Under the pieces are notes generated by a model, which saw nothing but the letters and a program-made list of their open reading frames with translations, ran no database searches and had not been told where the DNA came from. A DNA stretch of 64,000 nucleotides from Talinum fruticosum (taxonomy: Eukaryota; Streptophyta; Magnoliopsida; Caryophyllales; Talinaceae): assembly GCA_021018815.1 (NCBI GenBank), contig JAITYX010000090.1, positions 2,073,501 to 2,137,500 of the forward strand, given 5' to 3'. This document shows positions 35,525-47,219 of this stretch, one piece after another (positions within the stretch are counted from its first letter, which is position 1; each line of letters begins with the position of its first letter). A program made the translations under genes and the position numbers.

Positions 35525-36880
35525 TGGAACAAAGCCATCCATTAACTTTTAGCTCCATGACAAACAAGCTGAAAAGGCAAATATATGAAACCAGATTTCT
35601 GTGAACAAAAAATTTGACAAATCAACAGACTTTTCCCACTTTTGCTCAAATCTTAGGACAGGCATGATTCATTGCAATAAAATGTATCACACCCCTAAAG
35701 ACTAATAAAAGTTGTATTCAAAGATGCAGTGACTACTAGCACCAAATGTTGAAGTCAAGGAAATCCAACAAAGTCGAATGTCATTATCTAAGTGTAGAAA
35801 GATTTTGCTTACTATGTGATTGAAACAATCCCGGAATCGGGTGGACAAACATGCAGTAGACACCGGAAAATTAAGAATCTCATAGTTTTCTAAAGCAGAA
35901 GAGCTTAGAACTTATCACTAATTAGTAATTAGGTATATCTTCGGTGCAAATCCAAAACACTCATCATAACTCAGCTAATTGCGTCAAGAACCAACACAAG
36001 CTAAGATAGCTATGTCATTCCACCCTAAGCCAGTCCAGAGGCAGATTTTGAATGAACTTTAGGAAGTGACATATATAGAACAACATCAATGTAATATTAG
36101 GTTATGTTTACAAAGTGTAGCTAGGCGACATGCCTCATTTACATCCGAACCATTACCACTCAACACCAACCCCTGTCTACATAATGGATTATGGTGAAGA
36201 AAGACCAATGATATGAAGAATGATAGTTGGGAGGGAGGATAGGAGAAATTAAGAATGTACACTAGCCAAACATTGAAAGCGGCTCGGTTTCGGAGCCAAA
36301 AGTCAGCAAGCAAGACAAAGCCACAAATACGAGGACCTTCTACTAAGAGGCGGCGGAACAATTTAGCTTCAGCTACCCTTTCGATTAACTAGCAAGGATT
36401 AAAGGCTAGGGTTCTATACTTAGCACATAGTGTTCTGTACTTCGAAATCAAGTAAAAAATTAGGGGATAATTTGGAGAACAGAAACCCTCGTACCTCACG
36501 AAAATTAGGCAGCGCGGGCTTTGGCAATGGCAAGGCTGTCGGCGGCTGGCGATTGATCGTCGGAGAGACTGTGTGAATGAGGAGGGCGGAGGCCGAGGCA
36601 GTTCGTGGTGGCCAATTTCAGACCGAGTGTGATAGAAGCGAGTGCGAGAGGGCAAGAGCGAGCGAGAGAGGAGGGAGGGCGACGCGATCCGTGGTCGGCG
36701 ACCGGCGATCGAGTGTCGGAGAGAGACAGAGACCGTGAGTAGTGCGAGAGGCTAAGAGTAGTGTGATTGAGAGCAAAGCGTCAATGGCAATTCAAGAACT
36801 AGAGGCAAACGAAGAAAGAACACAAGTAGCGAGAAAGTGTCGTGCGTTTCTTCGTGCGATTATTTTGACATAGCAAGGAA
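34170..36880 (-). other. CACTA 5' leader region
   Basis: No domain-bearing frame. The words AATTTGGAGAA-AGAAACCCTCGTAC occur twice (about 35,257 and 36,466), each with a GTAC step that could be a minus-strand splice site. The segment 36.49-36.85 kb is GC-rich and untranslated-leader-like. A (TG)n(AG)n microsatellite lies at 35,464-35,519. It may hold the promoter and leader introns of the transposase genes. Confidence 0.35.
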
Positions 36881-36939
36881 ATTATAAGAAAAAATTTTTA
36901 TTTTATTTTTATTTTTCCTCCTATTTACATTAATGACCA

Positions 36940-37100
36940 TATTTTACATATTAATAACGATGATTTTTGTAACGCATCGTCTACCGATAATTTTTCCGGT
37001 AAAATCGGACTGACGAAAATGCACTTTTGTCTTTATTAGTATTATTTAACGACAAATTTTATATATGGTCGTTAATATGTGGTCGTTAGAAACCTTTTTC
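36940..37100. repeat. CACTA subterminal repeats, right
   Basis: TAACGATGA, AACGACAAA and GGTCGTTA words inside the right terminus, the same family as at the left end. Confidence 0.75.
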
Positions 37101-37108
37101 TAGTAGTG

Positions 37109-37111
37109 TGA
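37109..37111. repeat. CACTA target site duplication, right (TGA)
   Basis: TGA directly after the terminal CTAGTAGTG. Confidence 0.8.
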
Positions 37112-38655
37112 ATCCATCATCAAAGACCAACCTAGCCCTCTTTTGAGGGTCAAGGGCCAACTTAACACTCCTCACCATCTATTTTTATGGAGTTGGGGTA
37201 TTAAAATTACAATATTAGGAATTTGGACCTAGTGAAAACTCAGTTATTTTTCGTGTAAAGTCATCTCTATCCAGACCTAGCCCACACCCACAAAATAGCT
37301 CATCTTTCAATGGCTCTATTTTTCCAAGAGTTAGACGAAAATGTTCTACCAAGCATTTCATTGAACACTTGGTGGGTTAGGTTCGGACCAACAAAATCAA
37401 GCAATAGAAAAGGCTAAATCAACACTAATACGTCACTAGGTAGGCTTAATGCAACCTAACTCCAACCCAAGTGGGGGTTTTTAGCATCTGAACATACTTA
37501 AAGTAACTAAACTAACAGAAGCCAACAATGATATAATAACAAACACGGTAGAGAGAAGAGAGATTAAAAGGCAAACTTGATTAAAATGAGGAAAAGAAAT
37601 CCAATTTCACAAAATCAAGCTTCAATCTTTCCCTTCCTAAATTAAGCCCAATCTTCACTAATCTTACTCTAACCTTAATTTTTAAAGAGAGAAAAATAGG
37701 CTAAGTGCGAGATGATAGAAGATGGGGCTCAAGGAGGTATTTATAGGCCAAGGACAGATACAGGTGACAGCCATATCTACAACCGTACCACGAAGCACCA
37801 AAACAGCAATTCGAGCTTCTGAGTCAGTGACACGGTCATGTCACTGCTATGGTCATGTCATATGATAGAGCGAGGCAATGACACGGCATTGCCCATGTTG
37901 TTATGTGGTCTCAAAAATGAAAACGTTCAGCAGGTAGGGCTGGTATGGGCTTTGGCCACCATTCTGAGCTCCATCGTTCTCTAATCACGGTCCCGTCAGT
38001 CATCCAACTGGCTGGACTTGTGATCTTTGCACTGAAATGAACCCGAAATGCCTCCAAAATGGGTCAACTCTTATCTTTAACTTTAGTAACTACCAAAAAA
38101 AAAGTAAACTTAATAAAAAATCTCTACAAAGACGAATTATTTTGTGCAAAATCTGGGTGAAAATAGGCATAAAATCCGCCATTTAAGTACCAAACATAAA
38201 ACACTTTCATGCTCACTTACATACACAAAACCCACAACCACAGCATTAACAAGGAGGCACGCATCCTAAACAGGCCGTAAGAGCATCTTTTAGCACAAAC
38301 ATAAGTTGGCATCAACTTCACAAATTAAACAAAAGAAAACTAATCAAAATTTTCACTTGGGCTTGAACTTGAGGATTTCGATCACACCAAGCAGATATAC
38401 TTAATCTCTAAAAACTGTGTATCCATAAAATTTAACCATGTAATACTAATATTTTTCCTAGTTTATTTTTTTATTACTATTAAACCAATTGGAAAATGAT
38501 CGAAGTACAAACTAATTAACTTTAAAAATCACAAATCAAAAAACATCTCAGCCTAGTTCATTGTTGTGATTGCTCCATGCCTCCATCACTCATTAATTTC
38601 AAGTCATAGGTGAGTTATGAATTAGAAATTGGTTTCAAGTCAATATTTCAAGGTT
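37112..38655 (-). other. LTR-like remnant, probably gypsy type
   Basis: Non-coding. Arrangement resembles the minus-strand gypsy LTR at 42.4-43.9 kb: a CAAAGAC-A-CCTA block, a TATA-like TATTTATAGGCC word near 37,740 (TATAAATA on the minus strand) and GACACGG/CATGTCA words near 37.83-37.91 kb. No boundaries or target duplications were identified. Confidence 0.3.
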
Positions 38656-38660
38656 AAATT
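38656..38660. repeat. Copia element 1 target duplication, left (AAATT)
   Basis: AAATT, repeated at 41,369-41,373. Confidence 0.8.
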
Positions 38661-39166
38661 TGTTGGGATATGGAGCCTAATGGTTGGGTTGAACTTGGGT
38701 TTTACAAGCAAAGGAGTTGGCATGGTAACAGGAAAGGTGGCACGAACATGACGTTATTTGGCACAGTCAAGACGAACGCGAAGGAAACTGCAAGGAAAAA
38801 GGCCAAAAGGTGACACGGTTTCGCCCGTGCCATGTGGTGCAGCTCCTCGAATGCTTTTTTTCTTTGCCGTTTTTGTCGGTTTCTTGTTTTTAGTGCCTTG
38901 GTTAATGCTTGTAAATGTTATATTGACTTATTAGGCTATTTAATCAGTGCTTAAAACCTCCATTGTCATGCAAGTGAGTAATGTATTACAAAGTGAAGCT
39001 AGTAAGAGCTTGAGAGAAATTCTTTGTAAATTACTCAAAGTCTAGTGCATCGGTTTTATGATTTTTCCCGGTTTTGGGTTTTTCCACGTTAAAATCTTGT
39101 GTCCCAAATTCTACTTTATTTTTTCTTTTGTCCAAGTTCCATTGTTTGTGAGCCCCGATCCTAACA
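38661..39166 (+). repeat. Left LTR of copia element 1
   Basis: 506 bases, TG...CA ends, with a GGTGACACGG...CCGTGCC palindrome-like block near 38,809-38,832. Confidence 0.9.
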
Positions 39167-39211
39167 ACTGGTATCGGAGCGAGGTTAGGTGAGGTTTAAG
39201 AGTTCACAAAA

Positions 39212-40360
39212 ATGGAGAGCGGCAAGGCAGAAATTGAGAGGTTCGATGGTAAGGACTTTGCGTTCGGAAAATGCAAGTTGAGGACTTGCTATTCCAGAAG
39301 GAGTTGTATCAATCACTCGGAGAGAAGCTCGCGGACATGACGAAAAGGATTGGAAGTTGCATGATCGGCAAGTGCTTGGGACGGTTAGATTGACATTGTT
39401 GCAGAATGTGGCATTCAATGTGATGGAGCAAACAACGACAAAGGGACTGTTGGAAGCGTTGTCCAACCTCTACGAGAAACCTTCAACGATGGATAAGGTA
39501 TATTTCATGTGTCGGTTGTTTAATTTAAAAATGGGTGATAACACTAATTTAGCAGATCATATTAATGAGTTTAATATGATCTTCTCTAATCTTGCTTCGG
39601 TAAAAATCAATTTTGAGGATGAGGTTAAGGCCTTTATTTTGTTGTCTTCATTACCCAAGTCATGGGATACCATAGTGTCTGCAGTTAGTAGTGCTAGGGG
39701 TTTAAATATGTTAAAGTATGATGAGGTTCGGGATGTGATCTTGAGCGAAAGCATTCACAAGAAAGATACCCTAGAGTCATCGGGAGTGCATTTCATGTAA
39801 GGGGTAGGGAGAAACATGTGAAAAAGTGGCAGGGGAAAATCCAAAGTAAGGGGACGGTCCCAAAACCCGGGGAGGTTGTGTGTTGGGACTGTGGGGATAA
39901 GGAACATTTTAAGAAAAATTGTCCTAAAAATTTGATGATCGGAGTTCCATAAATGCTATGGAAGATATAGGCGATGCACTTGTGGTCGGTGTGGAAAGTC
40001 ACATTGAGTCTTGGGTGGTTGATTCCGGGGCATCGTTTCATTCCGAGTTTAGGAGAAGCTTGTTTCACAATTTTGTTGCGGGGAGCTTTGGGAAAGTTTT
40101 TGTAGCAAATGGGAAAAGCGTGGACATTCCAGGCAAGGGGAATGTGAGGATCAAAACCTCAAGTGGGGGTTTTGGACATAGCAAGGTGTTAGGTATATCC
40201 TGGGGTTGGCTAGAAATCAGATTTCGGTGAGTCAATTGGATGAGTTGGGATACCTAATGAAGTTTGGTAATGGTGGCTGGAAAATTATTAAGGGGGCATT
40301 GGTTATGGCTAAGGGTATAAAATCTGGCTCTTTATACTATACCGGGATGGTAGTGACTTA
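39212..40360 (+). pseudogene. Copia gag-protease remnant
   Basis: The gag begins MESGKAEIERFDGKDFAF, shifts frame near 39,270, and continues at 39,357-39,800 through the UBN2 gag domain (LLEALSNLYEKPSTMDK, ADHINEFNMIFSNL, LLSSLPKSWDTIVSAV). A zinc knuckle, CWDCGDKEHFKKNCP, is near 39,880-39,925 in another frame. The aspartic protease follows with the active-site motif VVDSGASFHS at about 40,012-40,045, then a pre-integrase fragment up to about 40,360. The capsid and protease would package and process element RNA. Several frameshifts make it inactive. Confidence 0.8.
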
Positions 40361-40863
40361 ACTGTGGATGCCAGGGTTAACAATTCCAGTGAAAGTCTTC
40401 GGGATGAAGGACTTGGTGTGGGTTTTGCTGCAGTGAGAGTTGGTGATGATGATAGGGTGTTTGTTGGGTCTATAAACGGGTCATTGGTTGCTCCATAAGA
40501 AGAATTGCAAGAACCCGGGATAATAAAGAACGCGGCGTCGTCTACGGAAGGTAAAGCCTAGAAGTACAAATTATTTCTTCATTATGTTTTATTGACTAAC
40601 ACCGGTGAGCCAGTTATGCATGGTGAAAGTGTGCAAGATATAGATGGATTTGAGTAGGAGTTTACGTCGGGTAATGGTAATGGTAATGGGTTGAAGGCTT
40701 GGACAGTGAGAATCCGGTGGAGGAGCTAGTCTAAGGAGAAGGTACTGAGACATTGAGGCGGTGCATGGCCTTGATGGGTCTCTTTTGATGAAGGGGTTGG
40801 GGTGTTTCGGTGAACTAGATGGATGCAACAAGGAGGTAATCCATTAGTCTCCAATTGGGAGAT

Positions 40864-41368
40864 TGTTGGGATATGGAGCCTAATGGTCAGGTTGGGCTCG
40901 GGTTTTACAAGCAAAGGAGTTGGCATGGTCAAGGAAAAAATGGCACGAGCATGACGTTGTTAAGCACGGTCAAGATGAATGCGAAGGAAACTGCAGGAAA
41001 AAGATTCGAAAGGTGGCACGGTCAAAACCGTGCCATGTAGTGCAGCCCCTCGGATGCTTTTTTTCTTTGCCGTTTTCATCAGTCTCTTGTTTTTAATAGC
41101 TCGGTTAATGCTTGTAAATGCTGGATTGACTGATTAGGCTATTTAATTAGTGCTTAAAACCTCCATTGTCATGCAAGTGAGTAGTGTATTACAAAGTGAA
41201 GCTAGTGAGAGCTTGATAGATATTCTTTGTAAATTACTCAAAGCCTAGTGCATCGGTTTCGTTTTTTTTCCCAATTTTGGGTTTTTCCACGTTAAAATCT
41301 TGTGTCCCAAATTCTACCTTATTTTTCTTTTGTCCGAGTTCCATTGTTTGTGAGCCACGATCCTAACA
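40864..41368 (+). repeat. Right LTR of copia element 1
   Basis: 505 bases, similar to the left LTR with scattered substitutions and small indels, so not a very recent insertion. Confidence 0.9.
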
Positions 41369-41637
41369 AAATTGTCCAAATTTGAACAAGCATGTTTTAG
41401 GGAATTGTTATTTATGATTTTTAATATACTTGGTATGAATACATACCGTATACATGCACTTTCATGATGATATTTATTTTATATGCCCTATTTATATTAA
41501 TCCATGTACTCCCTCCATCCTCAAATTATAGGTTATTTTAGTGGGTAGAGGAAAATTAAGGTTAACTGAAAATTAAAACAGCTTAAAAGGTGAATTGTCT
41601 AATATGCCACCCACTTTCTCTCTTTATCATTTCCACT

Positions 41638-42105
41638 TGTTGGCCAAGATCATGAAACGACCACTTTGGCTCATTAACTCAAAATTACATAACTGCTAAT
41701 CTAGCATTAATACACCCCGATATGTAGGGATTTATTTCCTTACTTAAATCCAGTTCAATAGAAACAGAAAAATTAAGGGGAAAAGAAAGGCGCACACTCG
41801 CATACGTTGCATTTCGATACTTTCCCTAGAAATCCTTAACACCTCCTCACAGTTAGACTCACCATCACTTAAGTCTTCGGGTTTGCGTCGTGACTGTTTT
41901 TCCGGCAACTCTAGTAGCCGCCGGTTATATTATTCCGGGCAATTTTGGTGAACTCGGTTTTCGGAATACATCAAGACCGGCGTGTTCGTGACTTGGGATT
42001 TTGCACTCATTGGCTATTAATCGGATGGGTATTCTTGTGGGCTATTAAACGACAATTGATCCTATTGCTTCCGCATTGATAAGGTTAGTCCTAATATTTC
42101 CTACG
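41638..42105 (+). repeat. Left LTR of copia element 2
   Basis: 468 bases; very similar to the right LTR with only scattered differences. Confidence 0.9.
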
Positions 42106-42421
42106 AGTGGTATCGAGCTTTGGATTGCTAGTTCCTAGCCCCGATTAGTTATTAGCCCGATTAGTTTAGGCCGCCTAATTTGTTAAGTACAAATTTGAAT
42201 CCTGTTTAACTTAGACCGCGTTAAACCCCCGACTCGGACTCTCTGTCAAATTTTCCCTACCGTGGACAGCCTCGTGGCGGACCACATCCGTCCACCCCTC
42301 CGGACTCAGTGGCGCAAATAAAAAAATTTAAAAAATTAAAAAAGGTAAAAGAAGAGTTGTTATTGGACTAACCCATCGACTGTCGAGAGAGGGGTGGCGC
42401 GTACCAACACGCATCGCTGCT

Positions 42422-43904
42422 TGTTGAGAGAAATATAATACCGCAAGTGCACGGTGTAGCTGTAGCTAGCCGGCAAGCACGGGTCGTGTCCATAGAGAGT
42501 TGTGTTTCAAATATCAAAGCTAACCTAAACTGTCTAATCTAGGTAAAAACTCGGTTCGACAGTGATTTGGTTTTTGGATCAACTAATAACAAAATAACCA
42601 AGAGAAACCGATGAATAAAAAGCCTTAGATTGGGATTAATCATACTAATATGCCTGAAACCAGAATCGAATACCGTTTGAGATTTGCCTATGCTAAAAGT
42701 TTAGAAGAGGGAAACACCAAGTAAGCCTATCTTCGCCTACTTTCGAAGGTCAAAGACTAATCTTGCACAATCTAATCACCTATTTTCATGGGATTAATAA
42801 AGGGCAAAATCACAATGAATGCATCTCACAACCCCCAATTAAAACCTTAATTATTTTCATATCAAAGTTCTAATCGTTCACAACGTCATTCTGGGTAAGT
42901 TTTCATCTTTCGATGCTCCACAAAACCCTAATAAAAGCATATGAGTCCTCTCTCGAGGCAATCAATGAAAGAGTGATGAACGAAGTGAATTCTAACCTAA
43001 AAAGCATAGAACAACCCAATTGGTACTCAATTCATGATTATCAAGGCATAATAGGGATCAATCCCAACCTAAGTAAAGAAATTAGTCCCTAAACATGATA
43101 CTAAACAATTGACAAAGATTGGAGAAAATAGCCATAGAGAAACAAAGAGAAATTGTGAAGAAAAGATAAAGAGAAGAAATTACGATTACCGAATAAAAAG
43201 TTTGATGCGATTCAATCATAAAAACTTGAAGTAGACGAACAATAAAGAGTGTCCTTGAGTCTCCTCTCGAGCCCTCTCGAAACCCTAGCTAAATCTCTAC
43301 ATTATGGAATAGCATCCTCCAACAAATACAATTAGGAAACTTAAATAATCGCCGAAACAGATGAGTCGCACGGCCATGCGAAAGTCGCACGGGGTACCGT
43401 GCGAAATTGCTTCACTCTCTGGTTGCTTCGCACGGCTGTGCGAAATGTGCACAGGGTACCGTGTGAACTGGGTAATCGCCGGATGTTCTCGCACGTATGT
43501 GCGAAAGATGCACGGTGGGGTGTGCGAATTGGCCGAACTCTCGGCTGAATTGCACGGCCGTGCGACATATGCACCGGGTACCGTGCGAAATGCAGCAGCT
43601 TTCTGAACGATTCGCACAGCTGTGCGAAAGTCGCACAGGGGTCGTGCAAGGTCTTTTGATGTGCTTTAGGCTTCTTCCTTGCCTCCTCTTGGGCCCGAAC
43701 TCTCCTCTTCGTCGCTTTTCATCAAATTAGTCTCGAATCTCTCGAATTTAAGCCCAAAAACCTGAAATAAGGAGATTTACGAGCTTAGGTGATGATAAAG
43801 AGAAAATGAGCAAAATCTAACCCAAAACTAAATAAATATCATTGAAATCATCATGGAATTGGATTAAATAATGCCTTAAAAACCGGCAAAAACGAGGTTT
43901 ATCA
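42422..43904 (-). mobile_element. Ty3/gypsy solo LTR nested in copia element 2
   Basis: In minus orientation it begins TGATAAACCTCG and ends TTTCTCTCAACA, and it aligns along its length with the plus-strand LTR at 62,470-63,956. The flanking five bases, CTGCT and CCGCT, differ at one position, consistent with a 5-base target duplication. No internal sequence is present, so LTR-LTR recombination removed it. It carries an array of GCACGG-GTGCGA palindromes at 43,365-43,650. Confidence 0.85.
43365..43650. repeat. Palindromic CGCACGG/GTGCGA array in the gypsy LTR
   Basis: Five units with a period of about 61 bases, each with a TCGCACGGCYGTGCGAA palindrome followed by a GCAC-GGGTACC-GTGCGAA palindrome. 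The open frames through it on both strands are by-products. Confidence 0.8.
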
Positions 43905-45500
43905 CCGCTAAGATTAGTTCTTCCTCTCTTTTTTAGCTTCTCCAACGCCGATAGACGTCCACGGACTCTTTTCTTTGCGAAAACAGCCCGGCGGTGGCGC
44001 TTGTGCGTCACGCGCCACCATGCCGTCACAACCACCGCTCGAGATTGGTGTTAATCGGTTGCTTGGCGGCCGATCTACATCATGGCGGTAATATTTTTGT
44101 CGAAAAAGGTAGTACGAGGCTTGTGGGTCTCGTTTTTGGCTCGGTGGAGAAGGGCGGAATTACATTATTTGGGTATTCTTGGGACGCTGGAAAACAAAAA
44201 GCAAGGCCGTGGTTTTGCTTGGTGTCGCCGAAGATAGTAGAAATCAGGTCGAGGCCTTCCTCCCGTAGCCATGGCTACTCACGGAGGTGAAGAAGTGAGG
44301 GAGAGAGGACTCTCGGTCGAGAGACCGAGAGGACAGAGAGACCGAGAGGGAGAGAGGACAAAGAGAAGTACTCGGAAAAAATAAAACTTTGTGTGAGTAA
44401 ATGAATGAAAGGCGTGTAAACAAGCTGGTAAGGGCAAGCGTGCCCTTCTTTTCTTTTTTTTTTTTATCGAGTCCTGGTAATTTGATTTGTTCCCGAGGCC
44501 TCTTTTTCCCAACCCTTATTTTTGTCTTTTCGTTTCCGAGGTACGCGTCTTCAGGTCACGAATTGGTCCACTTTATTAAATCAATTAGCATGCTAATAAT
44601 ATAACACGTTTAGTACGTAATTTTTTAATTTTTATTTTGTGTAATTTAAAATTAATATTAATTTGATTTTATAATTTTGAGTAAGTTATTTCAATCGGTT
44701 AATTTTATGAATCTGTTTCATATTATGTAAATTACATAACTATGTTTTATGTAATTATTTGGTTGTTGGCATGTTATTTGTTTAATATATGTGATTTCGT
44801 ATTACATGTTTTAAAGTGGACAATTAGCATGAACATTATATAAATATGTTTAATATAGTGTTATATAAATTAGTTTTATAAAAAGCAATATCTTTGCTCT
44901 ACATGTTATGCATATATATGAATTTGTTTCATGAAGTCATATTAATTATAAAATTAGTTTTTATATAATATGAGTTAAGTGATATTATCTATAAATTAGT
45001 TTTTAGAATTAATGTGAATATGTTTCATGTGAATTAATAATATTACGTACAATTTTTTTTTTTGTAAATTAGTTTTACATCTTAACTACCTTTGTGGTAT
45101 GTAAAGTTCTATGTTAATTCGTTTAATTTTAAAATTCGTATGAATATGTTTTCTATCGAATTAAAGTATCAATTAATTTTTCTATAATTTCTAGTTCATT
45201 CCATATGTGATGATTATGACCTTAGCAAAATTTTCGATCATATGACTTGGATGATGAAGTTGGTGAAAATTTGATTAATTTTAAAGATGTGCCTAAATGT
45301 CCAATTTTTACTTGTAGATATGGCAACGAAACTTTTGACTCGATTTGAACTCTACTTGAAAAGTTGGTGGGGTCCAAGCATGACATTTGGCATCGAAGGG
45401 TTAAGTTCCTTTTGAATGAAGGTGAAATGTTAGATTTTTGACTGCCAAAATGTATCCCCTGCGACTAAGGATAAAGATGACAAGGATATTGTTACTAGTA
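43905..45500. other. Copia element 2 leader region
   Basis: Non-coding remainder of the interior before gag. It includes a small perfect hairpin (CTCTCGGTC...GACCGAGAG, about 44,310-44,331) and very AT-rich sequence at 44.6-45.2 kb, possibly a further degraded insertion. Confidence 0.4.
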
Positions 45501-45504
45501 CCGC

Positions 45505-46200
45505 ACATTATGAGAAAGATTTGAAAGCATATCAGGAGTGGTTCAAAAAGGACCGCTCAACGCGGTATTGCCTATTGAATCTTATGCATGATGATCTTAT
45601 CGGTGAGTTTGAGAACTATCCCACAGCTAAAGACATGTGGGATCAACTTAAAATCAAGTTCGGGCGGACTTCTACTACCGTCAATTGCATCTTACGTGGA
45701 TGCAATGCACTTTTGACTTGGGGCAACTTAGAGGATACTCGGATGCATATTGGGGTGGTGACCTGGACGAGTCCAAGTCAACCTCGGGATACATTTTTAC
45801 CCTTGGTGGGGAGCCATATCTTAGTGCGAGTAAGAAGCAAGACTCGCATAGCTCATCAACTATGGAAGCGGAATATGTCGCTAGTTGCCTTGCCGCTCAG
45901 GAGGCAATATGGCTAAGGAGTTTTCTCCAGGATGTCAACCTTTCTCCAAGAGTTGACGATCCTGTCGAGATGTGGTGCGATAACACTGCTGCCATTCAAT
46001 ATGCTAAGGATCCTAAGTTTCACAGGAAGGTTAAGCATATTAAAAGGCATTATCACTTTGTGAGGAACGCTATAAAGTTGAAAGAGATTGTTGTCAAATA
46101 CTTATCTACTAACAAGATGATCGCTGATCCTTTAACTAAACCAACTCCTAGAGATGTGTTCAAAACTCATATGATGAGTTTAGGTCTTCGTAGAGTTTAG
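45505..46200 (+). pseudogene. Copia gag fragment joined to RNase H by deletion
   Basis: The frame first encodes a gag segment (KAYQEWFKKDRSTRYCLLN, FENYPTAKDMWDQLKIKFG) up to about 45,680. Some 45 bases later a different frame enters the C-terminal part of copia RNase H: GYSDAYWGGDLDESKSTSG, STMEAEYVASCLAAQEAIWL, MWCDNTAAIQYAKDP and LTKPTPRDVF, ending at a natural stop at 46,200. Protease, integrase and reverse transcriptase, normally between these domains, are missing. The RNase H half is open and well preserved. Confidence 0.85.
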
Positions 46201-47219
46201 TCATTTGAAACATTTTGTAATTTTGGTTTTTTGGACATACATTTTAGATGAACCTTTTCATTGAAACAAAGATTGGTGTTTTTTTTCTTTGAATGTTCAT
46301 AACTTTTTTTGGTTGCATGATTTGGCACATCTAAATGTCACTAGGCTTCGATTATCTTATCATACAAATAATCAACACTAATGCTTGAGTAGCGGTTAGG
46401 ATGAGACTAAAATCATATTAGCACTAGGTGTGCAATATTGATTAATTTTTCGTACTTAGATAGTGTGAAAAATATACATGATTAGTCGCCTTAGTAAGCC
46501 TAAGATGAGATTTAAGAAAAAAAATCGAATATAACACAACCTTATATTGAAGCTTTTAGCCGAATTTGAATGTCGGGATTACGTTGAGTGCGCTAATCCA
46601 GTGACTCAAGTCAGTTTTGAGAAAAACTTGGACTTATAATTCGTATGATATAAAAGTGACAAGCTCACGTTAGTGGGAGTTATATCATAACACACATTTC
46701 ATACTGTGTGTGCTAAAAAGTCGGCCTTGTGGAGTGACAATAGTTTCCCTTCCTTGTCAATGTGTGATCCCGAAACATTATTGTTTCAAAACGCAATTCC
46801 CTTTGACTTAGGACTATGATGTGAAATCTAAGTTAGATGTTGCTACTTTAGTGTATACTCCAAGGGCTATAGAAATATACAGCTCAGCGGAATACATTAG
46901 GAAAGCAATCTTACCGAGATGTAACATCATGAGTGGTTAAGGAAAATCATTTCATATTCACCATATTAGCCCGGGCGATTATATTCGGAATATAATCATA
47001 TGATATATCAGTAGGCATAAAGGGATTATATATGCCACAGGTGATGTTTTTGAATGGTTTGGGGCGTTGTCCTTGTGAAAGTGTTATGTTAGTTAGGTGG
47101 TGACTTAATATGACACTACTGGTTATTTTTTGGTCGCACGATTCATTCCCGATACGAAACGTGAGGAGATGTGTAGGATTATAGAGTTATGTAAAAGGCT
47201 TACGTGGCCAAGTGGGAGC
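46201..47219. other. Copia element 2 3' internal region
   Basis: Non-coding sequence between the RNase H stop and the purine tract at 47,210-47,219. Confidence 0.5.

Larger units (their letters stand above)
25439..37108 (-). mobile_element. En/Spm (CACTA) DNA transposon, 11.67 kb
   Basis: The left end CACTACTAGAAAAAGGCTTC and the reverse complement of the right end (CACTACTAGAAAAAGGTTTC) match at 19 of 20 bases, and both are flanked by TGA. Genes inside, all on the minus strand, are a TNPA-like protein (27.0-29.06 kb) and a TNPD transposase (29.65-33.06 kb), so the transcriptional 5' end is the right end. Arrays of TAACGA/TCGTTA words lie inside both termini. A 1-kb hairpin insertion (33.18-34.17 kb) and a CTGCAG-rich array (29.2-29.44 kb) are nested in it. 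Both genes carry single-base frameshifts, so it is probably non-autonomous now but could still be mobilised because the ends are preserved. Confidence 0.92.
38661..41368 (+). mobile_element. Ty1/copia retrotransposon 1, internally deleted
   Basis: Two direct LTRs, 38,661-39,166 and 40,864-41,368, each begin TGTTGGGATATGG and end CTAACA, and the element is bracketed by AAATT. The primer site TGGTATCGGAGC (39,169-39,180) matches initiator methionine tRNA as in most copia elements, and a purine tract AATTGGGAGAT precedes the right LTR. The 1.7-kb interior keeps gag, a protease fragment and a little of the pre-integrase region; integrase, reverse transcriptase and RNase H are missing. Confidence 0.92.

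Noticed and set aside
43365..43650. CRISPR-like array of palindromic repeats with spacers
   Set aside because: Units are degenerate palindromes inside a plant LTR; repeats are not identical, there are no cas genes, and the genome is a plant's.
43297..43730. Overlapping open frames on both strands (up to 106 codons, Cys/Arg/His-rich)
   Set aside because: They fall entirely in the GCACGG/GTGCGA palindrome array of a gypsy LTR, and are open in several frames on both strands because of repeat periodicity.
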